Shown here: positions 1 through 6,674 of the stretch, one piece after another | Layout: each line of letters begins with the position of its first letter | Position numbering within the stretch: position 1 is the first letter of the stretch | DNA from: SKUL01 sp964487545 | GTDB lineage: Bacteria > Bacteroidota > Bacteroidia > Flavobacteriales_D > SKUL01 | DNA length: 58,818 bases | Assembly: GCA_964487545.1 (NCBI GenBank) | Contig: CAZARI010000017.1 | Span: forward strand, 1 to 58,818 | Direction: 5' to 3' | Program-made: the position numbers and the translations under genes | Notes under the pieces: generated by a model | The model's database searches: none | Told to the model about the DNA's origin: nothing | Seen by the model: only the letters and a program-made list of their open reading frames with translations

Positions 1-94
1 TGTGTAAAGTATTTCTGTTTCAAAATCGTTAGCATTGCGTTACTACCTTCTAAGTTAGCGAAACTTTAGCGCTGTAGTGTTGCATATTTTTTTG

Positions 95-124
95 AAAAAA
101 AAGCCGCTCCCCGTAGGAAGCGGC
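95..124 (-). terminator. Intrinsic terminator of atpDC
   Basis: A 9-bp stem (103-111 paired with 116-124, one G-U pair) closes a CGTA loop. On the minus strand it is followed by eight U residues (plus-strand A-run 95-102). It lies about 27 bases past the atpC stop, as expected for a Rho-independent end of the atpDC transcript. Confidence 0.9.
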
Positions 125-150
125 CAAATACCTTTAACACCGAGAGGCGG

Positions 151-387
151 TTATTCAGCTAAAATGGTGAGTTTGTTGTTCAACATTTCAACCGTACCCC
201 CTTTCACCTCGAATTCGAGTTCGGAGCCATCGTTGGCTTTCACCACAATTACTCCTTCTTTTAGCGTGGTAATGAGCGGAGCGTGATTATTGAGAATACC
301 CAGCTTTCCGTCCAGTGCAGGCACGACTACTGAGGTAACTTCACCTTTGTAAACGTTCTTTTCGGGTTTGATGATTTCTAATACCAT
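151..387 (-). CDS. atpC: F1 ATP synthase epsilon subunit (short form)
   Basis: The 78-residue product matches the N-terminal beta-sandwich of F-type ATP synthase epsilon: it opens MVLEIIKPE and has the typical GKLGILNNHAPLIT segment near residues 27-40. The subunit sits on the central stalk with gamma and couples rotation to catalysis. The C-terminal helical domain that makes epsilon inhibitory in Escherichia coli is absent; short forms like this are usual in Bacteroidota. It lies 9 bp after atpD and shares its transcript, which ends at the strong terminator at 95-124. The other ATP synthase genes are not in the window, which fits the split atp loci of this phylum. Confidence 0.93.
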   Translation of the reverse strand: MVLEIIKPEKNVYKGEVTSVVVPALDGKLGILNNHAPLITTLKEGVIVVKANDGSELEFEVKGGTVEMLNNKLTILAE

Positions 388-396
388 AATGGGAAA

Positions 397-1902
397 TTAT
401 TCGGCCGCTGCCAGCATTTTTTCACCTTCTTCTATCACTTCATCGATCGATCCCTTCAGGTTAAAAGCAGCTTCAGGATACTGATCTACTTCACCGTCCA
501 GAATCATGTTAAACCCTTTAATGCAATCTTCGATGGAAACCAACACACCTTTAAGTCCGGTAAACTGCTCTGCCACGTGGAAAGGCTGCGAAAGGAAACG
601 CTGAACGCGCCGTGCCCGGTGCACGGTTTGTTTATCTTCTTCGCTTAATTCGTCCATTCCAAGAATGGCGATGATGTCCTGTAGCTCTTTATATCGTTGA
701 AGCGTTTCTTTTACGCGCTGAGCCGTGTCGTAATGTTCGTCACCAACCACTTCGGGAGTAAGAATGCGCGAGGTGGAGTCCAATGGATCTACCGCAGGAT
801 AAATTCCGAGCTCCGCAATTTTACGACTCAATACCGTGGTGGCATCAAGGTGAGCAAAAGTAGTTGCAGGCGCTGGGTCTGTCAAGTCGTCAGCAGGTAC
901 ATAAACCGCCTGAACCGAAGTGATCGAACCGCGTTTTGTAGAAGTAATTCGCTCTTGCATGGCGCCCATTTCAGATGCCAGCGTAGGCTGATAGCCTACC
1001 GCTGAAGGCATCCGTCCGAGCAGTGCAGATACCTCAGAGCCTGCCTGTGTAAAACGGAAAATGTTGTCGATAAAAAAGAGGATGTCACGTCCGCCACCTT
1101 CTTCATCGCCGTCGCGGAAATACTCTGCGAGTGTCAGTCCGGAAAGCGCAACACGTGCACGAGCCCCCGGAGGTTCGTTCATCTGGCCAAATACAAACGC
1201 TGCCTGTGACTGTTTTAATTCTTCGGTATCTACTTTGGACAGATCCCAACCACCGGCTTCCATCGACTTTTTGAATTCCTCGCCATAGCGGATAATTCCA
1301 GCTTCAATCATCTCGCGCAGCAGGTCGTTACCCTCACGGGTGCGCTCACCCACACCGGCAAAAACCGAAAGCCCTTCATATCCTTTTGCAATGTTGTTGA
1401 TCAACTCCTGAATCAGTACGGTTTTACCCACACCTGCACCACCGAAAAGACCAATTTTGCCTCCTTTGGAGTATGGCTCAATCAGGTCGATCACTTTAAT
1501 TCCGGTATAAAGAATTTCTTCACTGGTAGAAAGGTCTTCGAATTTGGGTGGATCGCGGTGAATAGAATAACCGCCGGTTTTATCTACATCGCCGATACCG
1601 TCAATGGTGTCGCCCACAACGTTAAATAATCGTCCTTTTACCTGCTCGCCGACGGGCATAGTAATTGGCTTTCCGGTGGCAACCACATCCATTCCGCGTT
1701 GCAATCCGTCGGTTGCGTCCATTGAGATGCTTCTTATCGTGTCCTCGCCAACGTGCTGCTGACACTCCAAAACGATAACTTGACCTTGTTGGTTGGTCAC
1801 CTCTAATGCGTCGAGAATGTTCGGAATATCAGCCGAATTATTAAAGCGAACGTCCACTACTGGTCCGATGATTTGAATAATTTTCCCTTTTACCTGAGAC
1901 AT
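397..1902 (-). CDS. atpD: F1 ATP synthase beta subunit
   Basis: The 501-residue catalytic beta subunit makes ATP from ADP and phosphate in the F1 head. The P-loop GGAGVGKT is at residues 154-161, followed by the GVGERTREGNDL and QMNEPPG motifs, a Walker B strand in ILFFIDN, and SALLGRMPSAVGYQPTL. Compared with the E. coli protein there is an insertion of about 27 residues between the REM and QMNEPPG motifs and a smaller Gly/Glu-rich one before the Walker B strand. These look like lineage features rather than errors, because the frame is clean. The gene is first in a two-gene atpDC unit, with a promoter read at 1940-1970. Confidence 0.97.
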   Translation of the reverse strand: MSQVKGKIIQIIGPVVDVRFNNSADIPNILDALEVTNQQGQVIVLECQQHVGEDTIRSISMDATDGLQRGMDVVATGKPITMPVGEQVKGRLFNVVGDTIDGIGDVDKTGGYSIHRDPPKFEDLSTSEEILYTGIKVIDLIEPYSKGGKIGLFGGAGVGKTVLIQELINNIAKGYEGLSVFAGVGERTREGNDLLREMIEAGIIRYGEEFKKSMEAGGWDLSKVDTEELKQSQAAFVFGQMNEPPGARARVALSGLTLAEYFRDGDEEGGGRDILFFIDNIFRFTQAGSEVSALLGRMPSAVGYQPTLASEMGAMQERITSTKRGSITSVQAVYVPADDLTDPAPATTFAHLDATTVLSRKIAELGIYPAVDPLDSTSRILTPEVVGDEHYDTAQRVKETLQRYKELQDIIAILGMDELSEEDKQTVHRARRVQRFLSQPFHVAEQFTGLKGVLVSIEDCIKGFNMILDGEVDQYPEAAFNLKGSIDEVIEEGEKMLAAAE

Positions 1903-1939
1903 ATTATAATGGTTTAATTTAAGGCTCTGAATTCGGGCG

Positions 1940-1970
1940 CAAAAATAATACTAATTGAGGCCATATCCAA
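1940..1970 (-). promoter_or_regulatory. atpDC promoter (Bacteroidota -33/-7 type)
   Basis: Read on the minus strand, 1947-1940 is TATTTTTG, a match to the Bacteroidota -7 consensus TAnnTTTG. A TTG at 1970-1968 sits 20 bases upstream as a -33 element. Transcription would start around 1934, about 30 bases before the atpD ATG. Confidence 0.6.
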
Positions 1971-1995
1971 CCTGCGCGCGGTGATTTTGTTTTTC

Positions 1996-2003
1996 TAATT
2001 TTG
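1996..2003 (+). promoter_or_regulatory. Putative ribF -7 element
   Basis: TAATTTTG fits the Bacteroidota -7 consensus TAnnTTTG. No clear TTTG at -33 is seen, so only the -7 element is called. It lies about 67 bases upstream of the ribF start and is divergent from the atpDC promoter. Confidence 0.4.
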
Positions 2004-2069
2004 AACCCCACTAAAGTGTGATGGAAAATTTCAAAACATCCGCTGTTTGATGAGTTAACTGGTGCAGAT

Positions 2070-3008
2070 TTGAAGGTTTATAACAGCATTGATTCATTTC
2101 AAAAACTAAAAAGGGCGGTCGTGACTTCCGGCACCTTTGACGGGGTGCACAAAGGACACCGCAAAATACTGTCGCGGCTTACCGAAATTGCCGGGAGCAA
2201 CGGAGGGGAGTCGGTCGTGCTTACCTTTCATCCGCACCCGCGACTGGTTCTTTATGGTGAAGATTCAAACCTTCGCTTATTGTCCTCGCTCGATGAAAAA
2301 ACGGATCTGCTGCGCCAAGCTGGTGTCGATCATTTTATCATCCATCCTTTTACGCACGAATTTTCCAGAACCGATGTGGTGCACTATGTCCGGGATTTGC
2401 TCTGTGGAAAAATAGGCATGAAAAAGCTGGTGATTGGTTACGATCATCATTTTGGCCGAAACCGCGAAGGGAATCTGGAAAACCTGCTGGAGCTCGCTCC
2501 GCTATACGAGTTCGAGATTGAAGAGATTCCAGCCCAGGAGATTGACGATGTAAATGTAAGCTCCACCAAAATCCGAAAGGCCCTCGGCGTGGGAGATGTT
2601 GCCTTGGCTCATCAGTATCTGGGATATCCCTACCAGCTCAGCGGAGTTGTAAAAACCGGAAATCGTTTGGGCCGTGAGCTCGGATTTCCAACGGCCAATA
2701 TACAGGTGTCCGATCGGTTCAAGATGATTCCGGCCATTGGGGTGTATGCCGTGCAAGTGATGATCAATGAGGAATGGTTTGGGGGCATGATGAATATTGG
2801 CGTGCGCCCAACTGTGCAAGATGCGGACGGTGATCAACGGATAGAAGTGCATGTCCTCAATTTTGAAGGCAATCTTTATCAGCAGCCGATAACCGTAGCT
2901 TTTATTCAGCGGCTGCGTGATGAAATGCATTTTGAAGGATTTCCTGAATTAAAGCAACAATTGGAAAAAGACAAGGAGCAGGTGATCAATATTTTTAATC
3001 AACGTTAA
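2070..3008 (+). CDS. ribF: Bifunctional riboflavin kinase / FAD synthetase
   Basis: The 312-residue protein phosphorylates riboflavin to FMN and adenylylates FMN to FAD. The N-terminal nucleotidyltransferase domain (about 15-175) shows GTFDGVHKGH at 21-30, YDHHFGRNREG and SSTKIR. The C-terminal flavokinase domain (about 185-310) shows GRELGFPTAN. The start is a TTG (2070), chosen because KVYNSIDSF immediately after it is the usual family N-terminus and no in-frame ATG is available nearby. The stop overlaps the next start by one base, so the LRR gene is probably translationally coupled. Confidence 0.95.
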   Translation: MKVYNSIDSFQKLKRAVVTSGTFDGVHKGHRKILSRLTEIAGSNGGESVVLTFHPHPRLVLYGEDSNLRLLSSLDEKTDLLRQAGVDHFIIHPFTHEFSRTDVVHYVRDLLCGKIGMKKLVIGYDHHFGRNREGNLENLLELAPLYEFEIEEIPAQEIDDVNVSSTKIRKALGVGDVALAHQYLGYPYQLSGVVKTGNRLGRELGFPTANIQVSDRFKMIPAIGVYAVQVMINEEWFGGMMNIGVRPTVQDADGDQRIEVHVLNFEGNLYQQPITVAFIQRLRDEMHFEGFPELKQQLEKDKEQVINIFNQR

Positions 3009-3595
3009 TGCACCACCTGGCAATTATACTTTTGTTGTTGTTGCCATTGGGTATGCGTGCCCAGTTTTTGAGCGAAGCGCAGCTCGATACCGCCACGGTC
3101 TTTCGGTCGATCAATGAGGCGCTGAAAAATCCAGACGAGGTGTATGTGCTGCAGCTTAAGGTGAAAAGGGGCGAAATTCCACCAGAAATTTATCAGCTTT
3201 CTAATTTGCATGTGCTGGAGTTGAAGCGTGGCAAAATTACTGCACTGCCCAACGATTTTTCCAGACTCGATAATTTGGTAAAACTCGACTTGACGCGAAA
3301 TGAGCTGAACCATTTTCCACCGGTGTTGTTTAACATGCCACAACTTAGAGAATTGAGAATCGGGAAAAACAAGATCACCAGGGTGTCAGAAGAGATCACC
3401 GCAATGAAGAAACTGGAAATACTCGATTTGTGGTCGAATCCGGTTCCAAGACTGCCACTGGCCATTGCCAAAATGAAGTCGCTTGAGGTGGTGGACATGC
3501 GAATGATTGAAATCAGTCAGGAAGATCAAGACTACCTGAAAGAACTGATGCCCGATGTTCAGTTTTATTTTTCTGTGCCGTGTAATTGCCGTTAA
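3008..3595 (+). CDS. Secreted leucine-rich-repeat protein
   Basis: The 195-residue protein starts with a signal peptide (short charged start, then ILLLLLPLG, likely cleaved near GMRA-Q). About five LRR units follow between roughly residues 45 and 165, with spacing of the L-x-x-L-x-L type and 'LPNDF', 'FPPVLF' and 'LPLAI' turns. Such domains bind proteins; no enzyme motif is seen. A pair of cysteines closes the C-terminus (PCNCR). It overlaps ribF by one base and is 14 bases before the thiamine-binding gene. Its role in a cofactor operon is unclear. Confidence 0.75.
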   Translation: MHHLAIILLLLLPLGMRAQFLSEAQLDTATVFRSINEALKNPDEVYVLQLKVKRGEIPPEIYQLSNLHVLELKRGKITALPNDFSRLDNLVKLDLTRNELNHFPPVLFNMPQLRELRIGKNKITRVSEEITAMKKLEILDLWSNPVPRLPLAIAKMKSLEVVDMRMIEISQEDQDYLKELMPDVQFYFSVPCNCR

Positions 3596-3609
3596 AACCA
3601 ATATGAATT

Positions 3610-3858
3610 ATGAAAGCAACCATTGAAATCAGCCTGTACCCGCTACGCGAAGATTACATCCCCCCGATCGACGACTTTATCCGGCGGATAGAACAACACA
3701 GCAACCTGAAAGTTAAGGTGAACCCTACCAGTACACATATTTCGGGCGATTATGACGAAGTGTTGGCTGCGGTGAACATCGAAATCAAAAACACCTTTAT
3801 GCTCGAAGGAAAATTCGTGTTTGCGATGAAGGTGTTAAAAGGTGATTTGCTGAATTAA
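3610..3858 (+). CDS. YkoF-like thiamine-binding protein (single domain)
   Basis: The 82-residue protein begins with an A-x-I-S-L-Y-P-L-R pattern and continues with a 'HISGDYDEV' segment. Both resemble one half of Bacillus YkoF and the MTH1187/DUF77 thiamine-binding fold (ferredoxin-like). YkoF carries two such domains in tandem, whereas this one has a single domain and may dimerise. It has no signal peptide, so it should act in the cytoplasm, binding thiamine or its pyrimidine moiety. The stop and the PnuC-family start overlap by one base, tying it closely to the transporter. The assignment is from motif and context, not alignment. Confidence 0.7.
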   Translation: MKATIEISLYPLREDYIPPIDDFIRRIEQHSNLKVKVNPTSTHISGDYDEVLAAVNIEIKNTFMLEGKFVFAMKVLKGDLLN

Positions 3859-4484
3859 TGCCCGAAGCATTTCAGGTGTGGCTACAGAATGAAGCAACCT
3901 TGCTGGAATGGATTGCTGTAGTGTTTTCGCTCATTTATGTTTTCCTGGCAGCCAGACAAAATATTTGGTGTTGGCTGTTTGGGGCCCTGAGTGCCGCAGT
4001 GAGCGTGGCTCTGTTCATTCACGTAAAGCTGTATGCCGAGTCAATTCTCTATTTGTATTATGTGGTCATTTCCATATACGGCTGGAGGCAATGGAATGCA
4101 GAGCGCAAAATTGCACGTCTGCCAGTCACAGAGTGGAAAATGGCCACCCATTTCCTGCTGATTTTGGGTGCTCTCCTCATCACAGCGGGCGCATACCTCT
4201 TCTTCACCACCTTTACCGATGCCAAAAACCCGTTGCTCGATTCGCTGATTACAGTCTTCAGTTTCATGGCTACTTATCTGGTGACTAAAAAAGTGCTCAG
4301 CAACTGGATATACTGGATTGCCATCGACGCACTTTCCGTTTATCTGTATTGGCAGCGCGATTTAAATATTTATGCGATATTAATGGTGTTTTACACTGGA
4401 ATGGCAGTGTATGGATACCTGCAATGGAAAAAGGAATACGATTTTCAAATTAAATTAACCAAATCTTCTCGTGGCCTTGGCTAA
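3858..4484 (+). CDS. PnuC-family vitamin transporter, probably thiamine (PnuT-like)
   Basis: The 208-residue inner-membrane protein has about seven hydrophobic segments and the family's aromatic signatures, such as NWIYWIAIDALSVYLYW near residues 150-166 followed by a final helix ending in YGYLQWKK. PnuC relatives carry nicotinamide riboside (PnuC), riboflavin (PnuX) or thiamine (PnuT) by facilitated diffusion, with trapping by phosphorylation. Thiamine is inferred here because the gene is translationally coupled to a thiamine-binding protein and lies in a locus with a TPP riboswitch and an outer-membrane receptor. Nicotinamide riboside cannot be excluded, since the next gene is NadR-like. 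Confidence 0.72.
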   Translation: MPEAFQVWLQNEATLLEWIAVVFSLIYVFLAARQNIWCWLFGALSAAVSVALFIHVKLYAESILYLYYVVISIYGWRQWNAERKIARLPVTEWKMATHFLLILGALLITAGAYLFFTTFTDAKNPLLDSLITVFSFMATYLVTKKVLSNWIYWIAIDALSVYLYWQRDLNIYAILMVFYTGMAVYGYLQWKKEYDFQIKLTKSSRGLG

Positions 4485-4986
4485 ACCCCGACTGATCGTT
4501 GTAACAGGTCCCGAGTGTGCTGGAAAGTCAACCCTGTCTGAAGCACTCGCACAAGCATTGAACGAACCCTGGGTTCCAGAATATGCAGTCCAATACTTGA
4601 ATCAAAACCCCGGAGCATATCATTCGGATGACTTGATTGCCATTGCCCTCGGTCAACTTCAGGGAATTGAAAAAGCCATGCCGCACGCCGAAAAGTATCT
4701 AATCAGCGACACCGGTGTGGAGGTGATCGACATTTGGCACCGCGATAAGATCGGACCGTTACCCACCGAACTGATCCCAATGCGCAAAGAATGGAAGCCC
4801 GATTTGTATTTGCTTTGCCAGCCGGATATTCCCTATAAACCGCATCCCCTGCGCGAAGACGAACACCGTCGCGACGAACTATTTGTCTTGTATCAAGAAA
4901 TGTTGCAGCACGAGCCTGTGCAAATTATTTCCGGACCACTGCCCCAACGCATACGAACCGCACTCCGGTCAATTGAGCAGCTTTAA
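4471..4986 (+). CDS. NadR-like ATPase/kinase (AAA_28)
   Basis: The 171-residue P-loop protein has Walker A GPECAGKST near residues 13-21, and a later H-P-x-x-R-E-D-E-H-R-R segment typical of the NadR ribosylnicotinamide-kinase-like family. It probably phosphorylates the vitamin imported by the upstream PnuC-family channel and so traps it; the substrate may be thiamine or nicotinamide riboside. The start is a GTG at 4471 that overlaps the transporter gene by 14 bases (a TTG at 4477 is an alternative). Only the kinase-like domain is present, without the N-terminal repressor and adenylyltransferase parts of enteric NadR. Confidence 0.72.
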   Translation: MALAKPRLIVVTGPECAGKSTLSEALAQALNEPWVPEYAVQYLNQNPGAYHSDDLIAIALGQLQGIEKAMPHAEKYLISDTGVEVIDIWHRDKIGPLPTELIPMRKEWKPDLYLLCQPDIPYKPHPLREDEHRRDELFVLYQEMLQHEPVQIISGPLPQRIRTALRSIEQL

Positions 4987-4997
4987 ATCGCTTCTTT

Positions 4998-6440
4998 ATG
5001 ACAAATTTGACCACAGCCACCGCCACACCCCTCGCAGAAATCGATCGGATATACACCGGTCAGCGTGTGCCTGAAAATCTGCAGCGTCTGAAAGAATCTA
5101 CCGCCAAAGAACGCTTGACGCGCATTCAAAAAATTGAACAGTTTCTGCTGAATGAACAAAACCTGACTGCTTGTGCAGATGCCCTGTGGAACGACCTGCG
5201 CAAAAGCCGCGAAGAAACGATGGCTACTGAACTCGCCACGGTTTTCACGACCATCAGTCACGTTAATGGCCGTCTTAAAAGATGGATGATGGACGAACCG
5301 GTGGGCACAACGCTGGCTTTGACAGGCACCAGTAGCTACATTCGCAATGATCCAAAGGGACAAGTATTGGTTATCGCGCCTTGGAATTATCCGTTACAAC
5401 TTTTGCTCAATCCGCTGATTTACGCCTTGGCAGCCGGAAATGCGGTGATGGCCAAACCTTCTGAAATGGCTCCAGCCACCTCGGCGTTTATCGCTCAAAT
5501 GGTGGCGGATATTTTTCCCGAAAATGAAGTGGCGGTGATAGAAGGTGGCATTGCGGTTTCAACCGCGCTGTTGCAAAAACAATTTGACCATATTTTTTTT
5601 ACCGGCAGTCCGCACATTGGGAAGATTGTGATGAAAGCCGCAGCCGAGCACCTCAGTTCGGTTACGTTGGAACTCGGTGGAAAATCGCCAGTATTTATTG
5701 ATGAGCAGATGGATATGAAGTCTGCCGCCGAAAAAATTGCTTGGGGAAAATGTATCAACTCGGGTCAAACCTGCATTGCTCCAGATTATGTGTTACTTCC
5801 CGAAAACCGTGTTGATTCTTTTATCCATGCGTTTAGCGATACATTAAGTCAGTTTTATGGACCGGGTGACACCGCTGCTACCGAGTCCGATACTTACCCC
5901 AAAATGATTCATTCTGAGGCGGTCGTGCGCATGGAATCCTTGATTCAGGATGCAGTGGGTAAAGGTGCGAAAGTAGCATTGGGTGGCAACATCGATGAAA
6001 AAAACCAAAAAGTAGCGCCTACTTTGATAACGGGGGTGTCTGGCGATATGAAATTGATGCAGGAGGAAATCTTCGGGCCGGTGTTGCCCATTGTTACTTA
6101 CAGCAATTGGAAGGATGTTCCCGAGATGATTAACCGATTGGGTAGTCCGTTGGCACTGTACATCATGAGCAACAATGCCCGTCAAACCGAATTTATGATC
6201 AATAACACACGCTCTGGCGGGGTGGGAATTAACGACCTGCTCATAACCGTAATCAATCCGAACCTGCCATTTGGCGGAGTGAACCACAGCGGGATTGGTA
6301 AAACCAACGGACGCTTCGGCTTTCTCGCCTTCACCAATCAGCGGGGCATCATTAAACGAAACTGGATGAGTTTTAAGATGGTGTATCCGCCTTATAACGC
6401 GGTTGTTTTTAAATGGCTGCTCCGGCTTTCTCGGTGGTAG
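4998..6440 (+). CDS. NAD(P)-dependent aldehyde dehydrogenase (ALDH3-like)
   Basis: The 480-residue protein oxidises an aldehyde to the acid. The cofactor region has APWNYP and ELGGKSP (general base Glu225); the nucleophile is Cys259 in GQTCIAPDY; EEIFGPVLP lies in the C-terminal third. The short N-terminus and the hydrophobic, aromatic C-terminal tail (from about residue 450) resemble class-3 fatty aldehyde dehydrogenases that bind membranes. It follows the NadR-like gene by 11 bases and precedes the TPP riboswitch promoter. The link to vitamin metabolism may be only positional; the substrate cannot be read from sequence. Confidence 0.88.
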   Translation: MTNLTTATATPLAEIDRIYTGQRVPENLQRLKESTAKERLTRIQKIEQFLLNEQNLTACADALWNDLRKSREETMATELATVFTTISHVNGRLKRWMMDEPVGTTLALTGTSSYIRNDPKGQVLVIAPWNYPLQLLLNPLIYALAAGNAVMAKPSEMAPATSAFIAQMVADIFPENEVAVIEGGIAVSTALLQKQFDHIFFTGSPHIGKIVMKAAAEHLSSVTLELGGKSPVFIDEQMDMKSAAEKIAWGKCINSGQTCIAPDYVLLPENRVDSFIHAFSDTLSQFYGPGDTAATESDTYPKMIHSEAVVRMESLIQDAVGKGAKVALGGNIDEKNQKVAPTLITGVSGDMKLMQEEIFGPVLPIVTYSNWKDVPEMINRLGSPLALYIMSNNARQTEFMINNTRSGGVGINDLLITVINPNLPFGGVNHSGIGKTNGRFGFLAFTNQRGIIKRNWMSFKMVYPPYNAVVFKWLLRLSRW

Positions 6441-6464
6441 ATACTGCTGGCAAGAAAAGCTTTC

Positions 6465-6494
6465 TTTGCAGTCCAAAAATAGTTTCTACTTTTG
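6465..6494 (+). promoter_or_regulatory. Promoter of the TPP-riboswitch transcript
   Basis: TTTG at 6465-6468 and TACTTTTG at 6487-6494, 18 bases apart, match the Bacteroidota -33 and -7 elements. The predicted start (about 6499-6502) falls exactly at the first stem of the riboswitch, which supports both calls. Confidence 0.65.
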
Positions 6495-6498
6495 CAGC

Positions 6499-6600
6499 GT
6501 CTCACAGGGGTGCCTTATCTCCAGAAAAGTTTTCAGGATGTCAGGCTGAGATTATACCCATATTACCTGATCCGGATAATGCCGGCGAAGGGAGAGGTTG
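6499..6600 (+). promoter_or_regulatory. TPP (THI-box) riboswitch
   Basis: The conserved THI-element blocks appear in order: ACAGGGGTGCC at 6504-6514, GGCTGAGATTATACCC near 6544-6559, then ACCTGATCCGGATAATG at 6565-6581 and CCGGCGAAGGGA near 6582-6593. TCTC at the 5' side can pair with GAGA at the 3' side to close P1. When TPP binds, expression of the downstream receptor should fall. No clear terminator lies between the aptamer and the start at 6675, so control may act on translation. Confidence 0.95.
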
Positions 6601-6674
6601 TTAGCAATTAAATAAATTAATTCGCGGGAAAGTAGCCCCTGGTTTCTCCAATTGTCATTTAAAACAATTGTTTG

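Noticed and set aside
697..1288. Plus-strand open frames across the atpD region
   Set aside because: They lie wholly inside the clearly coding atpD frame on the other strand and show no motif or signal of their own.
2502..2930. Minus-strand open frame across ribF
   Set aside because: It is antisense to an intact flavin enzyme with recognised motifs and has no family resemblance.
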